From the NCBI GenBank assembly GCA_963682175.1, contig OY821775.1, positions 7,412,501 through 7,476,500 of the forward strand: a stretch of DNA of 64,000 nucleotides, written 5' to 3'. The DNA comes from Triglochin maritima (taxonomy: Eukaryota > Streptophyta > Magnoliopsida > Alismatales > Juncaginaceae). A model generated the notes under the pieces. That model was given only the letters and a program-made list of their open reading frames with translations, had not been told where the DNA came from and did not search any database. Both the position numbers and the translations under genes were made by a program. Of the stretch, positions 25,602 through 38,077 are shown one piece after another. Positions within the stretch are counted from its first letter, which is position 1, and each line of letters starts with the position of its first letter.

Positions 25602-27960
25602 GACAGGTGTTACCAAAGTGAACTTTAGTAGTGAGAAAAATTGAAAATAGTTTCGCCATTGTTGTAGCACGAATTTATTTTGTGTTTTTTTAGTTCTTTT
25701 GAGAACACTAACTGTTTAAATTCTTCTAAGATCCACTTGTAATATTGTATACTTAAATGTAAAAAATTTCCTGAGGTTGTTGCTTACCTGATCGGGGAGT
25801 GGTATGCCAAGGATTAGCTTGAGTGTGACGACTCAATCAGGAGGAACAAAAACCATATGAAATGTCACATAACAATAATGTTCCTTTGCGAATTCCAAGG
25901 GATTCGGTATCAAATATAAAGTCTAACAACGTAAAAATACATCAACTAATGTTGGTTTAATTTGGAGATGTCTTGATATAGCCAAAACCAGATATTAAAT
26001 CTCAACATCCTCGTTCTAATATTTGGGTTGTTTGTATTTAAAATATAGTGGGAAAGTAGTAGAAAAAATAAAATAAAAACAATAAAAAATATTTATTTAA
26101 AATTTCATCCATATTTGACAATCGATTCGATCCGAAATTTCACGTAAAACTAGACTTAGGAGTGTATTAGATATACATCGCAAAAATTACAAAAATAAAA
26201 CTACAATATGTTTAAATAATGAATTTTTAAAATTCTAGTGTAGTAAAACGTTACAAAACAAAAGTTCAGAAAGATATATTTATCACATTTTAAAATTCAA
26301 TGATGCAAAATTATATCAAAACATAATTCAATAAGACAAATTGTAATTAACATTTTTCGTTTATGTGTCATTCAATTGCAGTCTCACCTAATTACATGGC
26401 ACATTGAGTTGTCGTGAATCATTGCTATAGTTTTAAACCAGTTTTCGAAATATATTGATGGAAAGGTCAACCAGAAAGAACTTTTATATATTGACCAGTC
26501 ACCACACTTAACAATTAGAACTTCATTATAACAGTACAATTTACGACTACAATTCAATGAGACAAGGAAAAATTAGAACTGGGAACCGACCACCTCCGAC
26601 AATGGACCTTAGCAAGATTGAAAATGAGCAAGGTATAGATCTCATCTTCCAATAACCGTTTACTTTATGCTTCTGTAAGATTATCTGTCAGATCAAATAT
26701 TTTCAGAAGTGAAACAATGGTCTTCGAAATAGAATCACTACGCAGTATGTAGTGGAAAGTTTGACGCCAAAGGGACTCATCGTGCAAAATCTTATACTTG
26801 CCGCACAAAAGAATTCAGCACATCGTGCGCACCTAATGCAGCACAATACAAGTGAGGATGTGGCCTGTCGCATTTTAATGCAAGGTTAGGAACCAATATC
26901 TATTGCAAGATTTAGAGGCCGACAAAATTGAAAACAAAGGACTGATGATATACCATCTGTTGAATGGGGATAAATGGCATGTGCATGACTGACGAAAGTA
27001 GTTAATGCTGGAGAACAGGAAATGAAGTGGACATTATGCTTCCATGACATATAGAAATAGTGGCGTAGCTTAATGAACGTGTAATTGAGACTTTTGTTAG
27101 CCCCAAGTTTTTCATGTCTTACTAAGAGTGTTATTCGACTTCTTATTCCACAAAAAAGTGGGAGCTAGATCAATGCAAAGTTCTTACGCATACTAAGATC
27201 TTCTAAGAAGGGTGAAGTTGCATAACCCTCAATCCTATATGGAGTTCGAAGACAAAAATACTAACAAGAACTTCCACCAACAAAGACATAACAGTCAATC
27301 CTATATAGAAGTTGTTGTTACATGAGATGATATATTTCTAAAATATAGAGATCCTAACTGATATTTTCGAAAATACAAGATTTAAAATGAACTATGGTAC
27401 AGCCGAGGGTGACAACAAAAGATTTACTTATATTTATTAATGAAAAGAGAATATGTACCTTTCTTAGTTGTAAATATAAAGATCATGTGTGCGTATCTGT
27501 GATATTTTTGTACTCGTTAAAAATATTAAAACTTCATACGAAGTGGGTAAATATAAAGATAATAATTTTGCACCATTGACGAAGACAAAAAAAATGCAAC
27601 CATGTAAACTCAAGAAGATACAATTTTGAGGGTACAAGCACAGAGTCAGGGTTGGAACACAAAGTTGGTGATTCAACTTTCAAGGGTGGGTAGGGGGGAA
27701 TATGGTCTCATATGTTGTGGCCTTTGGTAGCTCACGAGTAGTCACGCAGTTTTTTGAACACCAATGTAGCGACTAAAGCTCTCAGCTATTGTGAGGACTA
27801 GGGCTTCAAATTGGTCAAGACGTCAAGTAAATTTCATCTACCCACCAACATGAACTGACGTGTATGGATATGGGTAAAAAAAACATCTGTTAAAAATTTA
27901 CCCGTTCACCCATAACCATCTACCTACTCTTGCTTTGTAAATGGGATGGACTCATATATG
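25602..27960. other. Intergenic, AT-rich
   Basis: The CCT 3' flank is followed by AT-rich sequence with no recognisable coding exon. The last 120 bases (27840-27960) look like an older repeat with ATGGGTA/TACCCAT words, into which the gypsy element inserted: the same kind of sequence resumes at 36456. Confidence 0.45.
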
Positions 27961-28494
27961 ATCTTTGTGAGAATCTTAAACCTTACTTAAATTAAGCTAA
28001 CTTATTAATGGGTTAATTAAGTTAATAGGGAAGTTAAGGGAATTATTTATGTTTATCTCCAACTTGGAGATGAAGAAACGTTGTTGGTGAGGTGAAGGTG
28101 TCGTGAGGTGATTTGTTGTTAGGGAGGTGATGAGGATAAAAGTTAAATCTTATCTCCGTCTCTTCACTTTTGACGCACCTCTCTCTTTCTTAACAAAATC
28201 ACTCCTTCTCGACCTCTGGCAACCCTCCTCTGAATAGTGAAGTTGGGGGAAACAAGAGTGAAGTCACATTCAGGTGGTTGTGGCCGGAGTTAGCAAGGCG
28301 ACCACCGGAGGTGAAAGAAGTTAAGGAAAGGAAGTGAGAAGAAGGGTTTCTACCAGCAAATTCAACGTCAACTAAGGTTATAAGGTATGTCAAGTTCGAT
28401 TTAGTAACTCACACTAGGTGTGTGAGGGTTTAGATGGGTCACCGGAGGTATGAAACCTCGCCGGTGCGAAGTTAAGTTTGAAATACATGGCAGA

Positions 28495-29110
28495 ACGGTC
28501 GACTGGTATGGGTTTCGATCGACCGAATGAAGTGTAAAAGTTAAGAATTATCCCTTATCGGTCGACGACGCGTTTAGCGGTCGACCGGTTACACGTGAGT
28601 TGGGATGAAGATGAAGATTGTGGTGGTTTTCGATCGAACGGGTCCCCTTTGTCGTTCGACCATTTGAATGTAAATAAGTCGGTTTGAATTTCTATTGTAA
28701 CACGGTCGACCGAATTAATGTACTGTTCGACCGATAACTTAAATAACTAAGTGAAATGTTCGACCGATTATTAAGTGTGTGCGACCGATTGATGACTAGA
28801 AATTCTAGGTTGCCCCTGGTAGATTTCGGTTGAACGGGTCCCTTTTGTTGTTCCACCGTTAAAATGAATATTATAATATGTTTTAAGTTTTGAAGTGGTC
28901 GACCGAATGTGTGATATTGTCCGACCATTAAAATTATGTTGGTCGACCGATTACGTGATTTTGTCCGACCGTTAAAGTTGTGTGATTGACCAATTATGTT
29001 TATATTATTCAATTAAATTCAGAAGTTTCGGTCGACCGGTGTTATATGTTTGTTCGACAGTTTAAGAAGTTCGGTCGACCGGTTATGTTAAGTAGTTTGA
29101 CCGTTTAAGT
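28495..29110. repeat. GGTCGACCG-like palindromic motif array, 5' LTR
   Basis: About 20 copies of a short motif around the self-complementary core GGTCGACC, with variants TTCGACCG, GTCCGACCG, GGTCGAACG and TCGATCGACCG, are spread over some 600 bp at spacings of roughly 20-60 bp. Sequence between the motifs is not obviously repeated. Function unknown. Confidence 0.85.
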
Positions 29111-29309
29111 TGTTATTTCGGTAATATATATATTGTTGTTATTGTTCAACTCTGCGGGGGCGTGGAGAGACTGCCTAGCCTTTATGGCGGCGGAGTAGAT
29201 GGACTCCGTGAGGTGAGGTTGTTGCCCAGCCTTGACGGCGGCGGAGTTGACCACCGAGTCATTATCATTCGGTGGATGTTATGTTGATTATATATTCATT
29301 TATATGTGA

Positions 29310-29470
29310 CCGATGATATATTCCGGCAAAGTATGTGGCTAATGATTATTCCAGCAAAGTATGTGGCTAATGATTATTCCGGCAAAGTATGTGGCCGATG
29401 ATATATTCCGGCAAAGTATGTGGCCAGTGATATATTCCGGTAAAGTATGTGGCTGATGATATTTCCAGCT
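29310..29470 (+). repeat. 30-bp tandem repeat in the 5' LTR
   Basis: Six units of about 27-30 bp built on GATGATATATTCCGGCAA then AGTATGTGGC, the last one degenerate (TTTCCAGCTAAGTG). The 3' LTR has the same number at about 35822-35992. Confidence 0.85.
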
Positions 29471-30045
29471 AAGTGAATGTTACGGGTGACCTTGTAGGGC
29501 CCGCAATTATTTATGATATGTATATTTTCTTTTATGTTAAGTAAAGTTATGTTATTATATTATATGTTATGTACACTAGCATGTTAAGTTTTGTGAATAC
29601 AGTTATCATATGCATATAGGTGAATTTGACATACGGGGTTTCCTTATGGAAACTCAGGAATAGTTCCGTGTTTATTTTCAGGCCCTGAGCAGCACACTGT
29701 TACCGGATCATGTTATCTTATTTTGAGGTTGTTATGATTACATGTGTATAGTCCATCTTGTCATTTTGAATGTAATCATACTCTTGAAAAACTCTTGTAT
29801 ATGGTGCACCTTTGTTATGTTTATGAGTATCGTCCTCAGGTGTTTGAGTTGATCCATTGTGTTCAAAAGTTTAAATTTCCGTTGTATTTTTGGGGACGTT
29901 ACAGTTTGGTATCAGAGCGGGTCGGTTCTGGTGTCCTCGTCCAAAGAAACCACCTTTAGAAGTAGATGAATAGATTAATGCATATCATGTAGTAAATCAT
30001 GCATGTATGGAAAGTTGATGTGATGTTCTCTGTCCTTGTTGACAG

Positions 30046-33000
30046 ATGGCTCCGAGACGCGTGAAACGCGTGTTGCAGGAGCGTAGCACTAGTGAGAAGA
30101 CTGGTGAAGCAGCGTGGGCTGAGGAGCGGCAGACGCTCTATAGTACTGTTGAGTGGTTAGGCGATCTGTTAGATCGCCAGACCACACGTGATGAGTGTGC
30201 AGGGATGGGTACCATGCATGAGAGGTTTATGCGTCAACAACCGCCTGTCTTTGAAGGTGGTACTGATCCTGAGGTAGCAGAGGATTGAGTCTTCAAGATC
30301 CAAAAGATATTTCGGGTAATTAACTGTGAACCCGAAATGAAGGTAGAACTGGCAACTTATGCGTTGGGCAGTGCAGCTGCAAATTGGTGGAGGACGTTTG
30401 CTGTGATATTTGGTGACAAGGATGATGTGAGTTGGGAGGAGTTTTTGGATGAGTTTAACCAGAAATAATTTCCTCAGTATGTCAGAGATGCAAAGCGAGA
30501 GAAGTTCTTGACTCTCGAACAGAAGGAGATGACTTTAGAGAGTTATATTAGTAAGTTCAATGTTCTGAAGCGTTATTGTCCGAAGATTTAGGTTACCCAG
30601 GAGCAGCGAGCTATGAAGTTCACGCGAGGACTTAATAAGAAGCTCAGGTTCCGTGTGATGACAAGTATGCCACAGACTTTAGTTGAGGCAGTGAAGTGTG
30701 CTACTGTCCTAGACAAAGAATACTGGGAGCTATATCAAGAAACCAAGAAGCCACAGGGGCAAGTTGGTGGGCATATGGTTAGTCGACCCAGCAGGAATCC
30801 AGGCAAAAGGCCTCGTATTGAAGGAGGAAGCTTTCGCCAGCCTGGAGAATGTAAGACTTGTGGTAAGGCTCACCCCGGGCGAGAGTGTTGGTTTCGTCCT
30901 GGAGTATGTTTGAGTTGTGGTCAACATGGGCATTATATTCGAGATTGTCCACAGAGGCAGGGCGAGTCTAGTAGGAGACCAGGACCACCAGTTGCTGGTA
31001 GAGGTGGGTTTAGCAGACCTACGGCGCCACAACAGCAAGGAAAGAGATTTGGACGAGTGTTCACTATTAAGGCAGATAAGGCAAAAACCGCCAACACTGT
31101 AGTGGAAGGTAATCTTTATATTGATGATCATGTAGCTAGAGTTCTTTTTGATTGTGGTGCTACACACTCGTTTATCTCAGAACAGTTTGCTAGTAAATTG
31201 CATTATACTCCTGTGCTTCTAGCTACCAGTTTAGAAGTCAATACACCCATGGGAGAGGTGGACATTGTGGAGAGTTTTCTCCCTGAAATTTCTGTAGTCT
31301 CGGAAGATCAAGATTTTCCGGCAGATTTAGTCTTATTGACGATGAAGGACTTTGATGTTATCCTAGGCATGGATTGGTTGTCACAACATGATGTTCGGGT
31401 CCTTTGTCGTGAGAAGAAAATTTTAATCCCTAGAGAGGATCAACCAAATGTGTTGATCAAGGGAGTAAAGAATAGAGAAGGTCGAATTATTATTTCGGCA
31501 ATTAAAACACAAAAGTTGTTGGATCAGGGTTGTTGTGCATTCATAGCTTCCTTGGTAGGTTCAAATTCTGAGAAAAGAAAAGTAGAGAATATTGATGTAG
31601 TACAGGAATTTCCTGAAGTATTTCCAAAGACTATCACTGGGTTACCGCCACATAGAGAGATAGAGTTTGGCATAGACTTAGTAGCCGGTACAACTCCACA
31701 ATCAAAGACCCCATACCGAATGGCACCTGCGGAGTTGACTGAGTTGAAGAAACAATTACAAGAATTGTTAGACTCTGGTTTTATTAGACCCAGTGTATCA
31801 CCTTGGGAAGCCCCAGTGTTATTTGTTAAGAAGAAGGATGGGTCAATGCGGATGTGCATTGACTACAGGATGTTGAACAAAGTTACTATTAAGAATCGAT
31901 ATCTTTTACCCAGGATTGAGGATCTTTTTGATCAACTGCAATCAACACAGGTGTTTTCGAAAATTGACTTACGTTCTGGATATCACCAGTTAAGGATTAA
32001 GGAAGAGGATGTTCATAAGACAGCCTTCCGAACGAGGTATGGGCACTATGAATTTCTAGTGATGTCATTTGGGTTAACGAATGCACCTGCAGCTTTTATG
32101 GATTTGATGAACAGGACATTCAAGCCATACCTTGATCGTTTTGTTATTGTCTTTGTGGATGATATTTTAATATATTCTTCAGATAAAGAGCAACATGAGA
32201 AACACTTGAGGTTAGTGCTTGGAGTCTTAAGAGACCGTAAGCTGTATGCTAAATTGTCGAAATGTGAATTTTGGCTGGAGCAGGTGGCTTTTGTAGGACA
32301 TATTGTGTCTAAAGATGGAATTTCGGTAAACCCAGGAAAGGTTGAGGCAGTAACACAATGGAAAACCCCGACCAGTGTAACCGAGATTAGGAGTTTTGTG
32401 GGACTTGCAGGCTATTATAGGCGATTTATCCAGGATTTTTCCAGTATTGCTTCGCGCTTGACAGCATTGACACGGAAAGGTGTGAAATTTGTATGGTCCC
32501 AGAAATGTGAGGACAACTTCCAAGAACTTAAGCGACGCTTGACAACTGCACCGATTCTAACGCTTCCAAGTGGCAGCGGTGGATTCGAGATCTATAGCGA
32601 CGCATCAGGGATTGATTTAGGTTGTGTACTCATGCAACATGGGAAAGTAGTTCCTTATTCTTCTAGGCAGTTGAAGCCATATGAGAAGAACTACCCCACA
32701 CATGACTTGGAATTGGCGGCAGTACATGCATTAAAGATTTGGAGACATTACTTGTATGGAGAACAGTTTGAGGTCTTTACTGATCATCAAAGTTTGAAAT
32801 ATCTATTTTCGCAGCAAGAGCTGAATATGAGGCAACGCAGATGACTTGAGTTTATTAATGATTATGATTTCACTATTTCTTATCATCCTGGAAAGGCAAA
32901 TGCAGTAGCAGATGCTTTAAGTAGAAAAGTGGAGATATCAAGTTTGTGTATCCAGGAATGGAAGTTGATTGAGGATTTAACAGAATGGAAGCCATTTGCA

Positions 33001-34510
33001 AAGAAATCGGAAAGAGCTGTGATTGCAGGATTAAGAGTTGAGCCACAGATTATACCAAGGATTGTACAGGCTCAAAAGGAAGATAGTGAGTTACCAAGCT
33101 TAATGTTTTCGGTAGCAAATGAAGGATAGGGTTTTAGTATAGGAATAGATGGAGGTCTACGGGTTCAAAACCGTATCTGGGTGCCACAAAGTAATGACTT
33201 AAGGAAAGAAATTATGGAAGAAGCACATAGAGCCAAGTATTCTATTCACCCAAGGAGTACAAAAATGTACAAGGATCTGCAACGAAATTTTTGGTGGAAA
33301 GGAATGAAAAAAGATATAGCAGAATTCGTTTCTAAATGCTTAGTCTGTCAACGGGTAAAGATTGAGCATCAAAGACCCGCAGGCCTAATGCAGGAAATTG
33401 AACTACTTGAGTGGAAGTGGGAACATGTGACGATGGATTTTGTCACAGGATTACCAAAGTCGAGGAGATTTCATGATGCAATCTGGGTCATTGTCGATCG
33501 ATTAACCAAATCGGCACATTTCTTAGCAATTAAGACCACAATGTCTCTGGAAGGTCTAATTAAGTTATACATAAAAGATTATTGTTAGGTTGCACGGAGT
33601 GCCTGTAAGTATCATTTCTGATCGAGACCCCCAGATTTACATCGAGATTTTGGGGAAGCTTGCAGAAGGCATTGGGAACTCAATTGAAGTTAAGTACTGC
33701 CTTCCACCCCCAGACAGACGGACAGTCAGAGCGAACTATCCAGACTTTAGAAGATATATTGAGGGCATGTACCCTTGATTGGGCAGGACATTGGGATGAT
33801 CACTTGCCACTGATCGAATTTGCTTACAACAATAGTTATCATTCCAGCATTGGGATGACACCGTATGAAGCGTTGTACGGAAGGCCGTGCAGATCACCTG
33901 TATGTTGGAGTGATGTAGGCGAAAGACAACTACTTGGACCTGAATTAATACAAATGTATACCGAGAAAGTGGATGTGATTAAGAAAAGGTTGTTAGCTGC
34001 TCAGAGTAGACAGAAAAGTTACGCGGATAAGCGTAGACGAGAATTAAATTTTGAAGTTGGTGATCATGTGTTTCTGAAAATCTCTCCCTCTCACGGAGTA
34101 ATGAGATTCGGAAAGAGAGGTAAGCTTAGTCCGAGATATATCGGACCGTTTGAAATTTTGGATCGTGTCGGAGAAGTGGCCTATCGAATTGCACTGCCAC
34201 CACAATTCTCAGGTCTTTATAATGTTTTTCATGTATCGATGTTGAGAAAGTATGTGTCGGACCCGTCACACATAATTGAGATAGAGGTCCCGGAAATTCA
34301 GCAAGATTTATCACTAGATGAAAGACCTGTAGAGATAGTGGATCGTATGGAACATCAGCTCAGAAAAAAAACATTCCTATGGTGAAGGTGCGATGACAGC
34401 ATCACAGTGATCGGGAGGTCACCTGGGAAATCGAAGGTGAAGTCCGAAAGAAGTACCCGGAGTTGTTTGGTAACTTATTTACTTTAAATTTCGCGGACGA
34501 AATTTCTTTA
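30046..34510 (+). pseudogene. Broken gag-pol of the gypsy element
   Basis: One reading frame from the ATG at 30046 held gag and pol. Visible parts in order are a gag region (WWRTF near 30386, short of the first half), the zinc knuckle [14 protein letters not shown] at 30907-30948, protease with DCGATHSF near 31150, reverse transcriptase with FVDDILIYS near 32152, RNase H near 32594, integrase with an HHCC zinc region (about 33220-33355) and a DDE core, and a chromodomain-like tail. The longest intact piece is 30613-32844 (743 codons). Breaks: stops at 30286-30288, 30466-30468, 30589-30591, 32842-32844 and 33127-33129, a one-base gain near 33583 that also makes the stop at 33586, a gain in the C-run 33628-33632, and a shift at the A-run 34364-34371. 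No active product is expected. Confidence 0.93.
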
Positions 34511-34522
34511 AAGAAAGAGGAT

Positions 34523-36450
34523 TGTGAGAATCTTAAACCTTACTTAAATTAAGCTAACTTATTAATGGGTTAATTAAGTTAATAGGGAAGTTAAGGGAAT
34601 TATTTATGTTTATCTCCAACTTGGAGATGAAGAAACGTTGTTGGTGAGAGGATAAAAGTTAAATCTTATCTCCGTCTCTTCACTTTTGACGCACCTCTCT
34701 CTTTCTTAACAAAATCACTCCTTCTCGACCTCTGGCAACCCTCCTCTGAATAGTGAAGTTGGGGGAAACAAGAGTGAAGTCACATTCAGGTGGTTGTGGC
34801 CGGAGTTAGCAAGGCGACCACCGGAGGTGAAAGAAGTTAAGGAAAGGAAGTGAGAAGAAGGGTTTCTACCAGCAAATTCAACGTCAACTAAGGTAATAAG
34901 GTATGTCAAGTTCGATTTAGTAACTCACACTAGGTGTGTGAGGGTTTAGATGGGTCACCGGAGGTATGAAACCTCGCTGGTGCGAAGTTAAGTTCGAAAT
35001 ACATGGCAGAACGGTCGACTGGTATGGGTTTCGATCGACCGAATGAAGTGTAAAAGTTAAGAATTATCCCTTATCGGTCGAACGACGCGTTTAGCGGTCG
35101 ACCGGTTACACGTGAGTTGGGATGAAGATGAAGACTGTGGTGGTTTTCGATCGAACGGGTCCCCTTTGCCGTTCGACCATTTGAATGTAAATAAGTTGGT
35201 TTGAATTTCTATTGTAACACGGTCGACCGAATTAATGTACTGTTCGACCGATAACTTAAATAACTAAGTGAAATGTTCGACCGATTATTAAGTGTGTGCG
35301 ACCGATTGATGACTAGAAATTCTAGGTTGCCCCTGGTAGATTTCGGTTGAACGGGTCCCTTTTGCTGTTCCACTGTTAAAATGAATATTATAATATGTTT
35401 TAAGTTTTGAAGTGGTCGACCGAATGTGTGATATTGTCCGACCGTTAAAATTATGTTGGTCGACCGATTACGTGATTTTGTCCGACCGTTAAAGTTGTGT
35501 GATTGACCAATTATGTTTATATTATTTAATTAAATTCAGAAGTTTTGGTCGACCGGTGTTATATGTTTGTTCGACAGTTTAAGAAATTCGGTCGACCGGT
35601 TATGTTAAGTAGTTTGACCGTTTATGTTGTTATTTCAGTAATATATATATTGTTGTTATTGTTCAACTCTGTGGGGGCGTGGAGAGACTGCCTAGCCTTT
35701 ATGGTGGCAGAGTAGATGGACTCCGTGAGGTGAGGTTGTTGCCCAGCCTTGACGGCGGCGGAGTTGACCACCGGATCATTATCATTCGGTGGATGTTATG
35801 TTGATTATATATTCATTTATATGTGGCCGATGATATATTCCGGCAAAGTATGCGGCTAATGATTATTCCAGCAAAGTATGTGGCTGATGATTATTCCAGC
35901 AAAGTATGTGACCGATGATATATTCCGGCAAAGTATGTGGCCGATGATATATTCCGGCAAAGTATGTGGCTGATGATATTTCCAGCTAAGTGAATGTTAC
36001 GGGTGACCTTGTAGGGCCCGCAATTATTTATGATATGTATATTTTCTTTTATGTTAAGTAAAATTATGTTATTATATTATATGTTATGTACACTAGCATG
36101 TTAAGTTTTGTGAATACAGTTATCATATGCATATAGGTGAATTTGACATACGGGGTTTTCTTATGGAAACTCAGGAATAGTTCCGTGTTTATTTTCAGGC
36201 CCTGAGCGGCAGTGACTGGGTGGGGGGACTGAGGACGAGCACACTGTTACCGGATCCTGTTATCTTATTTTGAGGTTGTTATGATTACATGTGTATAGTC
36301 CATCTTGTCATTTTGAATGTAATCATACTCTTGAAAATCTCTTGTATATGGTGCACATTTGTTATGTTTATGAGTATCGTCCTCAGGTGTTTGAGTTGAT
36401 CCATTGTGTAAAAAAGTTTAAATTTCCGTTGTATTTTTGGGGACGTTACA
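34523..36450 (+). repeat. 3' LTR of the gypsy element
   Basis: About 1,928 bp, collinear with the 5' LTR. It has lost about 42 bp near 34645 and retains about 30 bp near 36210-36238 (GGCAGTGACTGGGTGG...) absent from the 5' copy. Most of the substitutions I noticed between the two LTRs are C/T or G/A, many at CG sites. Confidence 0.95.
35010..35630. repeat. GGTCGACCG-like motif array, 3' LTR
   Basis: Same array as in the 5' LTR, motif for motif, with a few CG-to-TG/CA changes inside motifs (for example the 5' TTCGGTCGACCGG reads TTTGGTCGACCGG here). Confidence 0.85.
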
Positions 36451-36455
36451 ATCTT

Positions 36456-38077
36456 GACCCATATCCATTACCCCTGCTTAAATACACTTTTTGTGGTTAT
36501 TATAAATATGATTGAACCTTGTACTAACAATGCAAATTACCCCCATGTAAAACAAATTAAGCCTCTGGAGAACTGACGGTATAAGCAAAGCCATGTTAAA
36601 TTTTCTACTTGTAATATGCTAAAAGTTTTGTTTTAATATATTAATCTATTGCTTCATGTTGTAATGTTGAATGTAGTACAGTCTCGACTATATATTTCAT
36701 ATTAGAAACTTTATGTGGTGAGTTCTATGTCATACTTACTTTGTAATGGTTTGATGTTCAGCTTCCGTTAAATGCTGCATTTACTTGTTTTGAGCTTATG
36801 TTAGGTATCTATTTCTGATAGCTAAGAAGCACAAACACTTCAACATGGTTGTTGTGTACGTGTCATACACATGTTGGACACTGACAAGTACGAGACACCC
36901 ACGGATACGCATCCAACACTTCAAAATGTTAGTTTTTAGCTATCATTTTAATTTAGGTACAGCCATATACACTTCTTATCGTATAAATTACCAACCTTGT
37001 ATCCATTTATTGGCAGGTACAGGCATGAACTTCGAATGGAGGGCATAAGGTTGCACTCGCAACTCGAGGCAGATATACCTGCGGCCTGCCCCATACCTAC
37101 CCCATTTACAACCTTAGTGAGGACCCCATAGAGTTAATACTGGTTGCCAATGGGGGGAAGTTGCAGTAATAGCTACTGCTTAGGTAATCCAATCAACCTT
37201 TGGAAGCTTAAGTTTACCAAATTTCCACGTGATGCCCTTTGGACATAAGACTTAATTGGCTCAGGAATATTCAGAATAATTGAGTGGGACTAGGCAACGC
37301 AAACCATGAAATTCACTTAAATAAGGAGCGGCTCTTACAAGGCAAGCATGTGTCCCGAGAAGCAGTAACGGCCTAAAGTTGGAGGGTAACCATTTGGGAC
37401 AAGCCAAGGCAGTTCACGTGTTGCAGGCCTAAGGCGAAGAAAGCACATTGGAAGAACATGTGAGAGGTCTCTCAACCTGAACTCATGAGGCTTCTTGATT
37501 CTTACCGACTTCGTTCAGTTGTTCTTTGCCCCTAACAAATAGCCCCATGCTCTCTTATGACCCAGCTAATCTAAGGCTTACTTGGGTTGCTTGGGCCTTC
37601 CGCCGAAGTTCCAACTCCCAGTCATAAAGATATGCACGTCCAGAGATATAGAAACAACTAGAATGAATATGCAAGTGACGATCCATTTCAAATAAGTTTA
37701 AAGACAATTGACACGACTCACAGTACAAGCTAGTATAGGCAACGGCATCAAGTAAAAACTAGTATAAGAAATTATTGTTATTTACTAGGATATGATGAGC
37801 AAGGTTGTGTTGAATACATGTAATATGTTACGTGCAGTAATTTGTATCCCATGCTCCTCATTGAAAATTTCTAACATATTTTGTTGACAACTCATTAAAT
37901 ATAACCAAAGAAAGCCCGAGAACATGACAATTTATAATAAAGTCAAATCATAAGGAAGCTTGCAAAAATAAGGAAGAATTTGAAATCAAAGGAAGATAAT
38001 AGAAGTAAATCAAACAGCGTTTTTTATATAAAAAAATGCCTATTTGTGCAAGTAGAATACCTCAAATGTAGAATTAC
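36456..38077. other. Intergenic between the gypsy element and the MSH4 3' end
   Basis: AT-rich at first. About 37010-37130 is a GC-richer patch (ACTCGCAACTCGAGGCAG, GCGGCCTGCCCCATACC) of the kind found in dispersed plant DNA-transposon remnants. No gene or RNA seen. The end nearest 38077 is probably the MSH4 3' UTR. Confidence 0.45.

Larger units (their letters stand above)
27966..29903 (+). repeat. 5' LTR of the gypsy element
   Basis: About 1,938 bp, TGTGAGAATC...GACGTTACA. It contains the GGTCGACCG-like motif array (about 28495-29110), six tandem units of about 30 bp (about 29310-29470) and an ORF-free remainder. Compared with the 3' LTR it lacks about 30 bp after CCCTGAGC near 29690 and keeps about 42 bp near 28090-28130 that the 3' copy has lost. 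Confidence 0.95.
27966..36450 (+). mobile_element. Ty3/gypsy LTR retrotransposon, Tekay/Del-type, near complete but defective
   Basis: An 8,485-bp element flanked by the perfect 5-bp duplication ATCTT (27961-27965 and 36451-36455). LTRs start TG and end CA. The primer-binding site TGGTATCAGAGC at 29907-29918 matches the 3' end of initiator tRNA-Met, and a polypurine tract (AAAGAAAGAGGA) precedes the 3' LTR. The coding order is gag, protease, reverse transcriptase, RNase H and integrase, so it is Ty3/gypsy. The polymerase motifs, long LTRs and chromodomain-like tail suggest the Tekay/Del chromovirus branch. By eye the LTRs differ by roughly 1.5-2% plus two indels, so the insertion is fairly recent. 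Several stops and frameshifts make it non-autonomous now. Confidence 0.95.

Noticed and set aside
26690..26880. Possible minus-strand exon-like stretch
   Set aside because: Fragments of open frame but no consistent domain, and stops in all frames over a useful length.
28199..28393. 64-codon minus-strand frame present in both LTRs (also 34715-34909)
   Set aside because: It is duplicated only because the LTRs are, and has no family resemblance.
29310..29470. CRISPR-like evenly spaced repeats in the LTR
   Set aside because: Plain contiguous tandem units without unique spacers, in a plant LTR.
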